From Auanema rhodensis (lineage: Eukaryota; Nematoda; Chromadorea; Rhabditida; Rhabditidae), in the NCBI GenBank assembly GCA_964057225.1, contig OZ059900.1:5032501-5096500 (forward strand): 64,000 nt of DNA, in the 5' to 3' direction. The position numbers were made by a program, and so were the translations under genes. Below the pieces are notes generated by a model. It made no database searches and was not told where the DNA came from. It saw only the letters and a program-made list of their open reading frames with translations. Shown in pieces: positions 24,121-37,420 of the stretch (position 1 is its first letter; each line of letters starts with the position of its first letter).

Positions 24121-27100
24121 TTTTTTTTAATTCAGATGTTGACACTCTTTGAAAATGTGTAATAAATGTTTTGAGAGTATCGTGAAAACAAGTTGGAAAA
24201 AAACTTTTTTTTGGACTTGGAAATTTTTTTTGGACTGTGAGCCATTCGCATGGCTTAAACCTTGAGGAAAGCTACAGCGCTGACAGATTCAATCAAGTTT
24301 AAAAAAAAAATTTTTTTCAATTCAGATGTTGACACTCTTTGAAAATGTGTAATAAATGTTTTGAGAGTATCGTGAAAACAAGTTGGAAAAAAACTTTTTT
24401 TTGGACTGTGAGCCATTCGCATGGCTTAATCGTTGAGGAAAGCTACAGCGCTGACAGATTCAATCAAGTTTAAAAAAAAAATTTTTTTTTTCAATTCAGA
24501 TGTTGAAACTCTTTAAAAATGTGTAATAAATGTTTTGAGAGTATCGTGAAAACAAGTTGGAAAAAATTTTTTTTTTGGACTTGGAAATTTTTTTTGGACT
24601 GTGAGCCATTCGCATGGCTTAATCCTTGAGGAAAGCTACAGCGCTGACAGATTCAATCAAGTTAAAAAAAAAATTTTTTTTTCAATTCAGATGTTGAAAC
24701 TCTTTAAAAATGTGTAATAAATGTTTTGAGAGTATCGTGAAAACAAGTTGGAAAAAAACTTTTTTTTTGGACTGTGAGTCATTCGCATGGCTTAATCCTT
24801 GAGGAAAGCTACAGCGCTGACAGATTCAATCAAGTTTAAAAAAAAAATTTTTTTTTCAATTCAGATGTTGAAACTCTTTAAAAATGTGTAATAAATGTTT
24901 TGAGAGTATCGTGAAAACAAGTTGGAAAAAAATTTTTTTTTGGACTTGGAAATTTTTTTTGGACTGTGAGCCATTCGCATGGCTTAATCCTTGAGGAAAG
25001 CTACAGCGCTGACAGATTCAATCAAGTTTAAAAAAAAATTTTTTTTTCAATTCAGATGTTGAAACTCTTTGAAAATGTGTAATAAATGTTTTGAGAGTAT
25101 CGTGAAAACAAGTTGGAAAAAAACTTTTTTTTTGGACTGTGAGTCATTCGCATGGCTTAATCCTTGAGGAAAGCTACAGCGCTGACAGATTCAATCAAGT
25201 TTAAAAAAAAAATTTTTTTTTCAATTCAGATGTTGAAACTCTTTAAAAATGTGTAATAAATGTTTTGAGAGTATCGTGAAAACAAGTTGGAAAAAAATTT
25301 TTTTTTGGACTTGGAAATTTTTTTTGGACTGTGAGCCATTCGCATGGCTTAATCCTTGAGGAAAGCTACAGCGCTGACAGATTCAATCAAGTTTAAAAAA
25401 AAATTTTTTTTTCAATTCAGATGTTGAAACTCTTTAAAAATGTGTAATAAATGTTTTGAGAGTATCGTGAAAACAAGTTGGAAAAAAACTTTTTTTTGGA
25501 CTTGGAAATTTTTTTTGGACTGTGAGCCATTCGCATGGCTTAATCCTTGAGGAAAGCTACAGCGCTGACAGATTCAATAAAGTTTAAAAAAAAAATTTTT
25601 TTTTTCAATCCAGATGTTGAAACTCTTTAAAAATGTGTAATAAATGTTTTGAGAGTATCGTGAAAACAAGTTGGAAAAAATTTTTTTTTTGGACTTGGAA
25701 ATTTTTTTTGGACTGTGAGCCATTCGCATGGCTTAATCCTTGAGGAAAGCTACAGCGCTGACAGATTCAATCAAGTTTAAAAAAAAATTTTTTTTTTCAA
25801 TTCAGATGTTGAAACTCTTTAAAAATGTGTAATAAATGTTTTGAGAGTATCGTGAAAACAAGTTGGAAAAAAACTTTTTTTTTGGACTGTGAGTCATTCG
25901 CATGGCTTAATCCTTGAGGAAAGCTACAGCGCTGACAGATTCAATCAAGTTTAAAAAAAATTTTTTTTTTCAATTCAGATGTTGAAACTCTTTAAAAATG
26001 TGTAATAAATGTTTTGAGAGTATCGTGAAAACAAGTTGGAAAAAAACTTTTTTTTGGACTTGGAAATTTTTTTTGGACTGTGAGCCATTCGCATGGCTTA
26101 ATCCTTGAGGAAAGCTACAGCGCTGACAGATTCAATCAAGTTTAAAAAAAAATTTTTTTTCAATTCAGATGTTGACACTCTTTGAAAATGTGTAATAAAT
26201 GTTTTGAGAGTATCGTGAAAACAAGTTGGAAAAAAACTTTTTTTTGGACTTGGAAATTTTTTTTGGACTGTGAGCCATTCGCATGGCTTAATCCTTGAGG
26301 AAAGCTACAGCGCTGACAGATTCAATCAAGTTTAAAAAAAAATTTTTTTTAATTCAGATGTTGACACTCTTTGAAAATGTGTAATAAATGTTTTGAGAGT
26401 ATCGTGAAAACAAGTTGGAAAAAAACTTTTTTTTGGACTTGGAAATTTTTTTTGGACTGTGAGCCATTCGCATGGCTTAATCCTTGAGGAAAGCTACAGC
26501 GCTGACAGATTCAATCAAGTTTAAAAAAAAATTTTTTTTTCAATTCAGATGTTGAAACTCTTTAAAAATGTGTAATAAATGTTTTGAGAGTATCGTGAAA
26601 ACAAGTTGGAAAAAAATTTTTTTTTGGACTTGGAAATTTTTTTTGGACTGTGAGCCATTCGCATGGCTTAATCCTTGAGAAAAGCTACAGCGCTGACAGA
26701 TTCAATCAAGTTTAAAAAAAATTTTTTTTTTCAATTCAGATGTTGAAACTCTTTAAAAATGTGTAATAAATGTTTTGAGAGTATCGTGAAAACAAGTTGG
26801 AAAAAAACTTTTTTTTGGACTTGGAAATTTTTTTTGGACTGTGAGCCATTCGCATGGCTTAATCCTTGAGGAAAGCTACAGCGCTGACAGATTCAATCAA
26901 GTTTAAAAAAAAATTTTTTTTCAATTCAGATGTTGACACTCTTTGAAAATGTGTAATAAATGTTTTGAGAGTATCGTGAAAACAAGTTGGAAAAAAACTT
27001 TTTTTTGGACTTGGAAATTTTTTTTGGACTGTGAGCCATTCGCATGGCTTAATCCTTGAGGAAAGCTACAGCGCTGACAGATTCAATCAAGTTTAAAAAA

Positions 27101-28050
27101 AAAATTTTTTTCAATTCAGATGTTGACACTCTTTGAAAATGTGTAATAAATGTTTTGAGAGTATCGTGAAAACAAGTTGGAAAAAAACTTTTTTTTGGAC
27201 TGTGAGCCATTCGCATGGCTTAATCGTTGAGGAAAGCTACAGCGCTGACAGATTCAATCAAGTTTAAAAAAAAAATTTTTTTTTTCAATTCAGATGTTGA
27301 AACTCTTTAAAAATGTGTAATAAATGTTTTGAGAGTATCGTGAAAACAAGTTGGAAAAAATTTTTTTTTTGGACTTGGAAATTTTTTTTGGACTGTGAGC
27401 CATTCGCATGGCTTAATCCTTGAGGAAAGCTACAGCGCTGACAGATTCAATCAAGTTAAAAAAAAAATTTTTTTTTCAATTCAGATGTTGAAACTCTTTA
27501 AAAATGTGTAATAAATGTTTTGAGAGTATCGTGAAAACAAGTTGGAAAAAAACTTTTTTTTTGGACTGTGAGTCATTCGCATGGCTTAATCCTTGAGGAA
27601 AGCTACAGCGCTGACAGATTCAATCAAGTTTAAAAAAAAAATTTTTTTTTCAATTCAGATGTTGAAACTCTTTAAAAATGTGTAATAAATGTTTTGAGAG
27701 TATCGTGAAAACAAGTTGGAAAAAAATTTTTTTTTGGACTTGGAAATTTTTTTTGGACTGTGAGCCATTCGCATGGCTTAATCCTTGAGGAAAGCTACAG
27801 CGCTGACAGATTCAATCAAGTTTAAAAAAAAATTTTTTTTTCAATTCAGATGTTGAAACTCTTTGAAAATGTGTAATAAATGTTTTGAGAGTATCGTGAA
27901 AACAAGTTGGAAAAAAACTTTTTTTTTGGACTGTGAGTCATTCGCATGGCTTAATCCTTGAGGAAAGCTACAGCGCTGACAGATTCAATCAAGTTTAAAA
28001 AAAAAATTTTTTTTTCAATTCAGATGTTGAAACTCTTTAAAAATGTGTAA

Positions 28051-30612
28051 TAAATGTTTTGAGAGTATCGTGAAAACAAGTTGGAAAAAAATTTTTTTTT
28101 GGACTTGGAAATTTTTTTTGGACTGTGAGCCATTCGCATGGCTTAATCCTTGAGGAAAGCTACAGCGCTGACAGATTCAATCAAGTTTAAAAAAAAATTT
28201 TTTTTTCAATTCAGATGTTGAAACTCTTTAAAAATGTGTAATAAATGTTTTGAGAGTATCGTGAAAACAAGTTGGAAAAAAACTTTTTTTTGGACTTGGA
28301 AATTTTTTTTGGACTGTGAGCCATTCGCATGGCTTAATCCTTGAGGAAAGCTACAGCGCTGACAGATTCAATAAAGTTTAAAAAAAAAATTTTTTTTTTC
28401 AATCCAGATGTTGAAACTCTTTAAAAATGTGTAATAAATGTTTTGAGAGTATCGTGAAAACAAGTTGGAAAAAATTTTTTTTTTGGACTTGGAAATTTTT
28501 TTTGGACTGTGAGCCATTCGCATGGCTTAATCCTTGAGGAAAGCTACAGCGCTGACAGATTCAATCAAGTTTAAAAAAAAATTTTTTTTTTCAATTCAGA
28601 TGTTGAAACTCTTTAAAAATGTGTAATAAATGTTTTGAGAGTATCGTGAAAACAAGTTGGAAAAAAACTTTTTTTTTGGACTGTGAGTCATTCGCATGGC
28701 TTAATCCTTGAGGAAAGCTACAGCGCTGACAGATTCAATCAAGTTTAAAAAAAAAATTTTTTTTTCAATTCAGATGTTGAAACTCTTTAAAAATGTGTGA
28801 TAAATGTTTTGAGAGTATCGTGAAAACAAGTTGGAAAAAAATTTTTTTTTGGACTTGGAAATTTTTTTTGGACTGTGAGCCATTCGCATGGCTTAATCCT
28901 TGAGGAAAGCTACAGCGCTGACAGATTCAATCAAGTTTAAAAAAAAATTTTTTTTTCAATTCAGATGTTGAAACTCTTTAAAAATGTGTAATAAATGTTT
29001 TGAGAGTATCGTGAAAACAAGTTGGAAAAAAACTTTTTTTTGGACTTGGAAATTTTTTTTGGACTGTGAGCCATTCGCATGGCTTAATCCTTGAGGAAAG
29101 CTACAGCGCTGACAGATTCAATAAAGTTTAAAAAAAAAATTTTTTTTTTCAATCCAGATGTTGAAACTCTTTAAAAATGTGTAATAAATGTTTTGAGAGT
29201 ATCGTGAAAACAAGTTGGAAAAAATTTTTTTTTTGGACTTGGAAATTTTTTTTGGACTGTGAGCCATTCGCATGGCTTAATCCTTGAGGAAAGCTACAGC
29301 GCTGACAGATTCAATCAAGTTTAAAAAAAAATTTTTTTTTTCAATTCAGATGTTGAAACTCTTTAAAAATGTGTAATAAATGTTTTGAGAGTATCGTGAA
29401 AACAAGTTGGAAAAAAACTTTTTTTTTGGACTGTGAGTCATTCGCATGGCTTAATCCTTGAGGAAAGCTACAGCGCTGACAGATTCAATCAAGTTTAAAA
29501 AAAAAATTTTTTTTTCAATTCAGATGTTGAAACTCTTTAAAAATGTGTGATAAATGTTTTGAGAGTATCGTGAAAACAAGTTGGAAAAAAATTTTTTTTT
29601 GGACTTGGAAATTTTTTTTGGACTGTGAGCCATTCGCATGGCTTAATCCTTGAGGAAAGCTACAGCGCTGACAGATTCAATCAAGTTTAAAAAAAAATTT
29701 TTTTTTCAATTCAGATGTTGAAACTCTTTAAAAATGTGTAATAAATGTTTTGAGAGTATCGTGAAAACAAGTTGGAAAAAAACTTTTTTTTGGACTTGGA
29801 AATTTTTTTTGGACTGTGAGCCATTCGCATGGCTTAATCCTTGAGGAAAGCTACAGCGCTGACAGATTCAATAAAGTTTAAAAAAAAAATTTTTTTTTTC
29901 AATCCAGATGTTGAAACTCTTTAAAAATGTGTAATAAATGTTTTGAGAGTATCGTGAAAACAAGTTGGAAAAAATTTTTTTTTTGGACTTGGAAATTTTT
30001 TTTGGACTGTGAGCCATTCGCATGGCTTAATCCTTGAGGAAAGCTACAGCGCTGACAGATTCAATCAAGTTTAAAAAAAAATTTTTTTTTTCAATTCAGA
30101 TGTTGAAACTCTTTAAAAATGTGTAATAAATGTTTTGAGAGTATCGTGAAAACAAGTTGGAAAAAAACTTTTTTTTTGGACTGTGAGTCATTCGCATGGC
30201 TTAATCCTTGAGGAAAGCTACAGCGCTGACAGATTCAATCAAGTTTAAAAAAAAAATTTTTTTTTCAATTCAGATGTTGAAACTCTTTAAAAATGTGTGA
30301 TAAATGTTTTGAGAGTATCGTGAAAACAAGTTGGAAAAAAATTTTTTTTTGGACTTGGAAATTTTTTTTGGACTGTGAGCCATTCGCATGGCTTAATCCT
30401 TGAGGAAAGCTACAGCGCTGACAGATTCAATCAAGTTTAAAAAAAAATTTTTTTTTCAATTCAGATGTTGAAACTCTTTAAAAATGTGTAATAAATGTTT
30501 TGAGAGTATCGTGAAAACAAGTTGGAAAAAAACTTTTTTTTGGACTTGGAAATTTTTTTTGGACTGTGAGCCATTCGCATGGCTTAATCCTTGAGGAAAG
30601 CTACAGCGCTGA
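28051..30612. repeat. Tandem 750-bp tetramer HOR, about 3.4 copies, apparently identical
   Basis: The rare markers ATAAAG (28371, 29121, 29871) and GTGTGATAAATG (28791, 29541, 30291) recur at exactly 750 bp. Comparing lines 1500 bp apart I found no difference from 28051 until the ATAAAG/ATCAAG change at about 30612. Unit order from 28406: type II following AATCCAG; short H with an extended T run; the GTGTGA monomer; type II long ending in ATAAAG. The identity implies very recent amplification, or an assembly effect. Confidence 0.92.
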
Positions 30613-30652
30613 CAGATTCAATCAAGTTTAAAAAAAAATTTTTTTTCAATTC

Positions 30653-33600
30653 AGATGTTGACACTCTTTGAAAATGTGTAATAAATGTTTTGAGAATATC
30701 GTGAAAACAAGTAGGGAAAAAAATTTTTTTTGGACTTGGAAATTTTTTTTGGACTGTGAGCCATTCGCATGGCTTAATCCTTGAGGAAAGCTACAGCGCT
30801 GACAGATTCAATCAAGTTTAAAAAAAAATTTTTTTTTTCAATTCAGATGTTGAAACTCTTTAAAAATGTGTAATAAATGTTTTGAGAGTATCGTGAAAAC
30901 AAGTTGGAAAAAAACTTTTTTTTTGGACTGTGAGTCATTCGCATGGCTTAATCCTTGAGGAAAGCTACAGCGCTGACAGATTCAATCAAGTTTAAAAAAA
31001 AAATTTTTTTTTCAATTCAGATGTTGAAACTCTTTAAAAATGTGTAATAAATGTTTTGAGAGTATCGTGAAAACAAGTTGGAAAAAAACTTTTTTTTGGA
31101 CTTGGAAATTTTTTTTGGACTGTGAGCCATTCGCATGGCTTAATCCTTGAGGAAAGCTACAGCGCTGACAGATTCAATCAAGTTTAAAAAAAAATTTTTT
31201 TTCAATTCAGATGTTGACACTCTTTGAAAATGTGTAATAAATGTTTTGAGAGTATCGTGAAAACAAGTTGGAAAAAAACTTTTTTTTGGACTTGGAAATT
31301 TTTTTTGAACTGTGAGCCATTCGCATGGCTTAATCCTTGAGGAAAGCTACAGCGCTGACAGATTCAATCAAGTTTAAAAAAAAATTTTTTTTCAATTCAG
31401 ATGTTGACACTCTTTGAAAATGTGTAATAAATGTTTTGAGAGTATCGTGAAAACAAGTTGGAAAAAAATTTTTTTTTGGACTGTGAGTCATTCGCATGGC
31501 TTAATCCTTGAGGAAAGCTACAGCGCTGACAGATTCAATCAAGTTTAAAAAAAAAATTTTTTTTTCAATTCAGATGTTGAAACTCTTTAAAAATGTGTAA
31601 TAAATGTTTTGAGAGTATCGTGAAAACAAGTTGGAAAAAATTTTTTTTTGGACTGTGAGTCATTCGCATGGCTTAATCCTTGAGGAAAGCTACAGCGCTG
31701 ACAGATTCAATCAAGTTTAAAAAAAAAATTTTTTTTTTCAATCCAGATGTTGAAACTCTTTAAAAATGTGTAATAAATGTTTTGAGAGTATCGTGAAAAC
31801 AAGTTGGAAAAAATTATTTTTTTGGACTTGGAAATTTTTTTTGGACTGTGAGCCATTCGCATGGCTTAATCCTTGAGGAAAGCTACAGCGCTGACAGATT
31901 CAATCAAGTTTAAAAAAAAAATTTTTTTTCAATTCAGATGTTGAAACTCTTTAAAAATGTGTAATAAATGTTTTGAGAGTATCGTGAAAACAAGTTGGAA
32001 AAAAACTTTTTTTTTGGACTGTGAGTCATTCGCATGGCTTAATCCTTGAGGAAAGCTACAGCGCTGACAGATTCAATCAAGTTTAAAAAAAAAATTTTTT
32101 TTTCAATTCAGATGTTGAAACTCTTTAAAAATGTGTAATAAATGTTTTGAGAGTTTCGTGAAAACAAGTTGGAAAAAAATTTTTTTTTGGACTTGGAAAT
32201 TTTTTTTGGTCTGTGAGCCATTCGCATGGCTTAATCCTTGAGGAAAGCTACAGCGCTGACAGATTCAATCAAGTTTAAAAAAAATTTTTTTTTTCAATTC
32301 AGATGTTGAAACTCTTTAAAAATGTGTAATAAATGTTTTGAGAGTATCGTGAAAACAAGTTGGAAAAAAAATTTTTTTTGGTCTGTGAGCCATTCGCATG
32401 GGTTAATCGTTGAGGAGAGCTACAGCGCTGACAGATTCAATCAAGTTTAAAAAAAAAATTTTTTTTTCAATTCAGATGTTGAAACTCTTTAAAAATGTGT
32501 AAAAAATGTTTTGAGAGTATCGTGAAAACAAGTTGGGAAAAAAATTTTTTTGGGACTTGGAAATTTTTTTTGGTCTGTGAGCCATTCGCATGGCTTAATC
32601 CTTGAGGAAAGCTACAGCGCTGACAGATTCAATCAAGTTTAAAAAAAAATTTTTTTTCAATTCAGATGTTGAAACTCTTTAAAAATGTGTAATAAATGTT
32701 TTGAGAGTATCGTGAAAACAAGTTGGAAAAAAACTTTTTTTTGGACTTGGAAATTTTTTTTGGTCTGTGAGCCATTCGCATGGCTTAATCCTTGAGGAAA
32801 GCTACAGCGCTGACAGATTCAATCAAGTTTAAAAAAAAATTTTTTTTTCAATTCAGATGTTGAAACTCTTTAAAAATGTGTAAAAAATGTTTTGAGAGTA
32901 TCGTAAAAACAAGTTGGAAAAAATTTTTTTTGGACTTGGAAATTTTTTTTGGTCTGTGAGCCATTCGCATGGCTTAATCCTTGAGGAAAGCTACAGCGCT
33001 GACAGATTCAATCAAGTTTAAAAAAAATTTTTTTTTTTCAATTCAGATGTTGAAACTCTTTAAAAATGTGTAAAAAATGTTTTGAGAGTATCGTAAAAAC
33101 AAGTTGGAAAAAATTTTTTTTTGGACTTGGAAATTTTTTTTGGTCTGTGGGCCATTCGCATGGCTTAATCCTTGAGGAAAGCTACAGCGCTGACAGATTC
33201 AATCAAGTTTAAAAAAAATTTTTTTTTTTCAATTCAGATGTTGAAACTCTTTAAAAATGTGTAATAAATGTTTTGAGAGTATCGTGAAAACAAGTTGGAA
33301 AAAAAATTTTTTTTGGTCTGTGGGCCATTCGCATGGCTTAATCCTTGAGGAAAGCTACAGCGCTGACAGATTCAATCAAGTTTAAAAAAAATTTTTTTTT
33401 TTCAATTCAGATGTTGAAACTCTTTAAAAATGTGTAATAAATGTTTTGAGAGTATCGTGAAAACAAGTTGGAAAAAAAATTTTTTTTGGTCTGTGAGCCA
33501 TTCGCATGGGTTAATCGTTGAGGAGAGCTACAGCGCTGACAGATTCAATCAAGTTTAAAAAAAAAATTTTTTTTTCAATTCAGATGTTGAAACTCTTTAA

Positions 33601-34800
33601 AAATGTGTAAAAAATGTTTTGAGAGTATCGTGAAAACAAGTTGGGAAAAAAATTTTTTTGGGACTTGGAAATTTTTTTTGGTCTGTGAGCCATTCGCATG
33701 GGTTAATCGTTGAGGAGAGCTACAGCGCTGACAGATTCAATCAAGTTTAAAAAAAAAATTTTTTTTTCAATTCAGATGTTGAAACTCTTTAAAAATGTGT
33801 AATAAATGTTTTGAGAGTATCGTGAAAACAAGTTGGAAAAAAATTTTTTTTTGGTCTGTGAGCCATTCGCATGGGTTAATCGTTGAGGAAAGCTACAGCG
33901 CTGACAGATTCAATCAAGTTTAAAAAAAAATTTTTTTTCAATTCAGATGTTGACACTCTTTGAAAATGTGTAATAAATGTTTTGAGAATATCGTGAAAAC
34001 AAGTAGGGAAAAAAATTTTTTTTGGACTGTGAGCCATTCGCATGGCTTAATCCTTTAGGAAAGCTACAGCGCTGACAGATTCAATCAAGTTTAAAAAAAA
34101 TTTTTTTTTTCAATTCAGATGTTGAAACTCTTTAAAAATGTGTAATAAATGTTTTGAGAGTATCGTGAAAACAAGTTGGAAAAAAACTTTTTTTTGGACT
34201 GTGAGCCATTCGCATGGCTTAATCCTTTAGGAAAGCTACAGCGCTGACAGATTCAATCAAGTTTAAAAAAAAAATTTTTTTTAATTCAGATGTTCACACT
34301 CTTTGAAAATGTGTAATAAATGTTTTGAGAGTATCGTGAAAACAAGTTGGAAAAAAACTTTTTTTTGGACTTGGAAATTTTTTTTGGACTGTGAGCCATT
34401 CGCATGGCTTAATCCTTGAGGAAAGCTACAGCGCTGACAGATTCAATCAAGTTAAAAAAAAATTTTTTTTTCAATTCAGATGTTGAAATTTTTTAAAAAT
34501 GTGTAAAAAATGTTTTGAGAGTATCGTGAAAACAAGTTGAAAAAAAAATTTTTTTTGGACTGTGAGCCATTCGCATGGCTTAATTCTTGAGGAAAGCTAC
34601 AGCGCTGACAGATTCAATCAAGTTTAAAAAACAAAAATTTTTTTTTTCAATTCAGATGTTGAAACTCTTTAAAAATGTGTGATAAATGTTTTGAGAGTAT
34701 CGTAAAAACAAGTTGGAAAAAAAATTTTTTTTGGTCTGTGAGCCATTCGCATGGCTTAATCCTTGAGGAAAGCTACAGAGCTGACAGATTCAATCAAGTT
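30653..34800. repeat. Heterogeneous zone with many private variants
   Basis: HOR order is weak here and variants are many: AGAATATCG with AAGTAGGG (near 30692 and 33990), TGAACTGTGAG (31307), AAATTATTTT (31811), GAGTTTCGTG (32155), GGTTAATCG with GAGGAGAGC (32401, 33509, 33701; GAGGAAAGC at 33874), CGTAAAAAC (32902, 33092, 34701), GTGGGCC (near 33146 and 33320), GAAATTTTTT (34485), TAATTCTTGAG (34581) and AAAAAACAAAAATT (34626). Several copies are short. The GGTTAATCG copies at 32401 and 33509 suggest a 1108-bp duplication. This may be the meeting point of separately homogenised domains. Confidence 0.8.
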
Positions 34801-37420
34801 TAAAAAAAAATTTTTTTTTAATTCAGATGTTGACACTCTTTGAAAATGTGTAATAAATGTTTTGAGAGTATCGTGAAAACAAGTTGGAAAAAAACTTTTT
34901 TTTGGACTTGGAAATTTTTTTTGGACTGTGAGCCATTCGCATGGCTCAATCCTTGAGGAAAGCTACAGCGCTGACAGATTCAATCAAGTTTAAAAAAAAA
35001 ATTTTTTTAATTCAGATGTTGACACTCTTTGAAAATGTGTAATAAATGTTTTGAGAGTATCGTGAAAACAAGTTGGAAAAAAACTTTTTTTTGGACTTGG
35101 CAATTTTTTTTGGACTGTGAGCCATTCGCATGGCTTAATCCTTGAGGAAAGCTACAGAGCTGACAGATTCAATCAAGTTTAAAAAAAAATTTTTTTTTAA
35201 TTCAGATGTTGACACTCTTTGAAAATGTGTAATAAATGTTTTGAGAGTATCGTGAAAACAAGTTGGAAAAAAACTTTTTTTTGGACTTGGAAATTTTTTT
35301 TGGACTGTGAGCCATTCGCATGGCTTAATCCTTGAGGAAAGCTACAGCGCTGACAGATTCAATCAAGTTTAAAAAAAAATTTTTTTTTCAATTCAGATGT
35401 TGAAACTCTTTAAAAATGTGTAATAAATGTTTTGAGAGTATCGTGAAAACAAGTTGGAAAAAAATTTTTTTTTGGACTGTGAGTCATTCGCATGGCTTAA
35501 TCCTTGAGGAAAGCTACAGCGCTGACAGATTCAATCAAGTTTAAAAATAAACTTTTTTTTTCAATTCAGATGTTGAAACTCTTTAAAAATGTGTAAAAAA
35601 TGTTTTGAGAGTATCGTGAAAACAAGTTGGGAAAAAAATTTTTTTTTGGACTTGGAAATTTTTTTTGGTCTGTGAGCCATTCGCATGGCTTAATCCTTGA
35701 GGAAAGCTACAGCGCTGACAGATTCAATCAAGTTTAAAAAAAAATTTTTTTTTAATTCAGATGTTGACACTCTTTGAAAATGTGTAATAAATGTTTTGAG
35801 AGTATCGTGAAAACAAGTTGGAAAAAAACTTTTTTTTGGACTTGGAAATTTTTTTTGGACTGTGAGCCATTCGCATGGCTTAATCCTTGAGGAAAGCTAC
35901 AGCGCTGACAGATTCAATCAAGTTTAAAAAAAAAATTTTTTTTTCAATTCAGATGTTGAAACTCTTTAAAAATGTGTAATAAATCTTTTGAGAGTATCGT
36001 GAAAACAAGTTGGAAAAAAACTTTTTTTTGGACTTGGAAATTTTTTTTGGACTGTGAGCCATTCGCATGGCTTAATCCTTGAGGAAAGCTACAGCGCTGA
36101 CAGATTCAATCAAGTTTAAAAAAAAATTTTTTTTCAATTCAGATGTTGACACTCTTTGAAAATGTGTAATAAATGTTTTGAGAATATCGTGAAAACAAGT
36201 AGGGAAAAAAATTTTTTTTGGACTTGGAAATTTTTTTTGGACTGTGAGCCATTCGCATGGCTTAATCCTTGAGGAAAGCTACAGCGCTGACAGATTCAAT
36301 CAAGTTTAAAAAAAAATTTTTTTTTAATTCAGATGTTGACACTCTTTGAAAATGTGTAATAAATGTTTTGAGAGTATCGTGAAAACAAGTTGGAAAAAAA
36401 CTTTTTTTTGGACTTGGAAATTTTTTTTGGACTGTGAGCCATTCGCATGGCTTAATCCTTGAGGAAAGCTACAGCGCTGACAGATTCAATCAAGTTTAAA
36501 AAAAAATTTTTTTTTAATTCAGATGTTGACACTCTTTGAAAATGTGTAATAAATGTTTTGAGAGTATCGTGAAAACAAGTTGGAAAAAAACTTTTTTTTG
36601 GACTTGGAAATTTTTTTTGGACTGTGAGCCATTCGCATGGCTCAATCCTTGAGGAAAGCTACAGCGCTGACAGATTCAATCAAGTTTAAAAAAAAATTTT
36701 TTTTAATTCAGATGTTGACACTCTTTGAAAATGTGTAATAAATGTTTTGAGAGTATCGTGAAAACAAGTTGGAAAAAAACTTTTTTTTGGACTTGGCAAT
36801 TTTTTTTGGACTGTGAGCCATTCGCATGGCTTAATCCTTGAGGAAAGCTACAGCGCTGACAGATTCAATCAAGTTTAAAAAAAAATTTTTTTTTAATTCA
36901 GATGTTGACACTCTTTGAAAATGTGTAATAAATGTTTTGAGAGTATCGTGAAAACAAGTTGGAAAAAAACTTTTTTTTGGACTTGGAAATTTTTTTTGGA
37001 CTGTGAGCCATTCGCATGGCTTAATCCTTGAGGAAAGCTACAGCGCTGACAGATTCAATCAAGTTTAAAAAAAAATTTTTTTTTCAATTCAGATGTTGAA
37101 ACTCTTTAAAAATGTGTAATAAATGTTTTGAGAGTATCGTGAAAACAAGTTGGAAAAAAATTTTTTTTTGGACTGTGAGTCATTCGCATGGCTTAATCCT
37201 TGAGGAAAGCTACAGCGCTGACAGATTCAATCAAGTTTAAAAATAAACTTTTTTTTTCAATTCAGATGTTGAAACTCTTTAAAAATGTGTAAAAAATGTT
37301 TTGAGAGTGTCGTGAAAACAAGTTGGGAAAAAAATTTTTTTTTGGACTTGGAAATTTTTTTTGGTCTGTGAGCCATTCGCATGGCTTAATCGTTGAGGAA
37401 AGCTACAGCGCTGACAGATT
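34800..37420. repeat. Nine-monomer duplication, lag about 1697 bp
   Basis: GGCTCAATCC is found at 34945 and 36641 (1696 bp), and the AAAAATAAAC tract at about 35543 and 37240 (1697 bp). Between them the order is type I, GGCAAT copy, type I, short H, AAAAATAAAC type II with TTGGGAAAA. The right block has a private GAGTGTCGTG near 37306 and TCGTTGAG instead of TCCTTGAG near 37391. The AGCGCT-to-AGAGCT change at 35156 is not in the right block. Confidence 0.8.

Larger units (their letters stand above)
20400..28744. repeat. HOR domain: block starting with a short TCGTTGAG monomer, three copies (lags 3924 and 2794 bp)
   Basis: A short monomer with TCGTTGAGG starts at 20400, 24324 and 27118. Downstream, a GAAACTCTTTGAAAATG monomer starts at 21130, 25054 and 27848, at the same lags of 3924 and 2794. 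The ATAAAG marker lies at 21461, 25577 and 28371. The first-to-second lag is there 4116 while the second-to-third stays 2794, so the second and third copies carry one extra monomer of about 192 bp. The 2794-bp match extends left at least to starts 23944/26738 and right to about 25950/28744. Confidence 0.87.
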
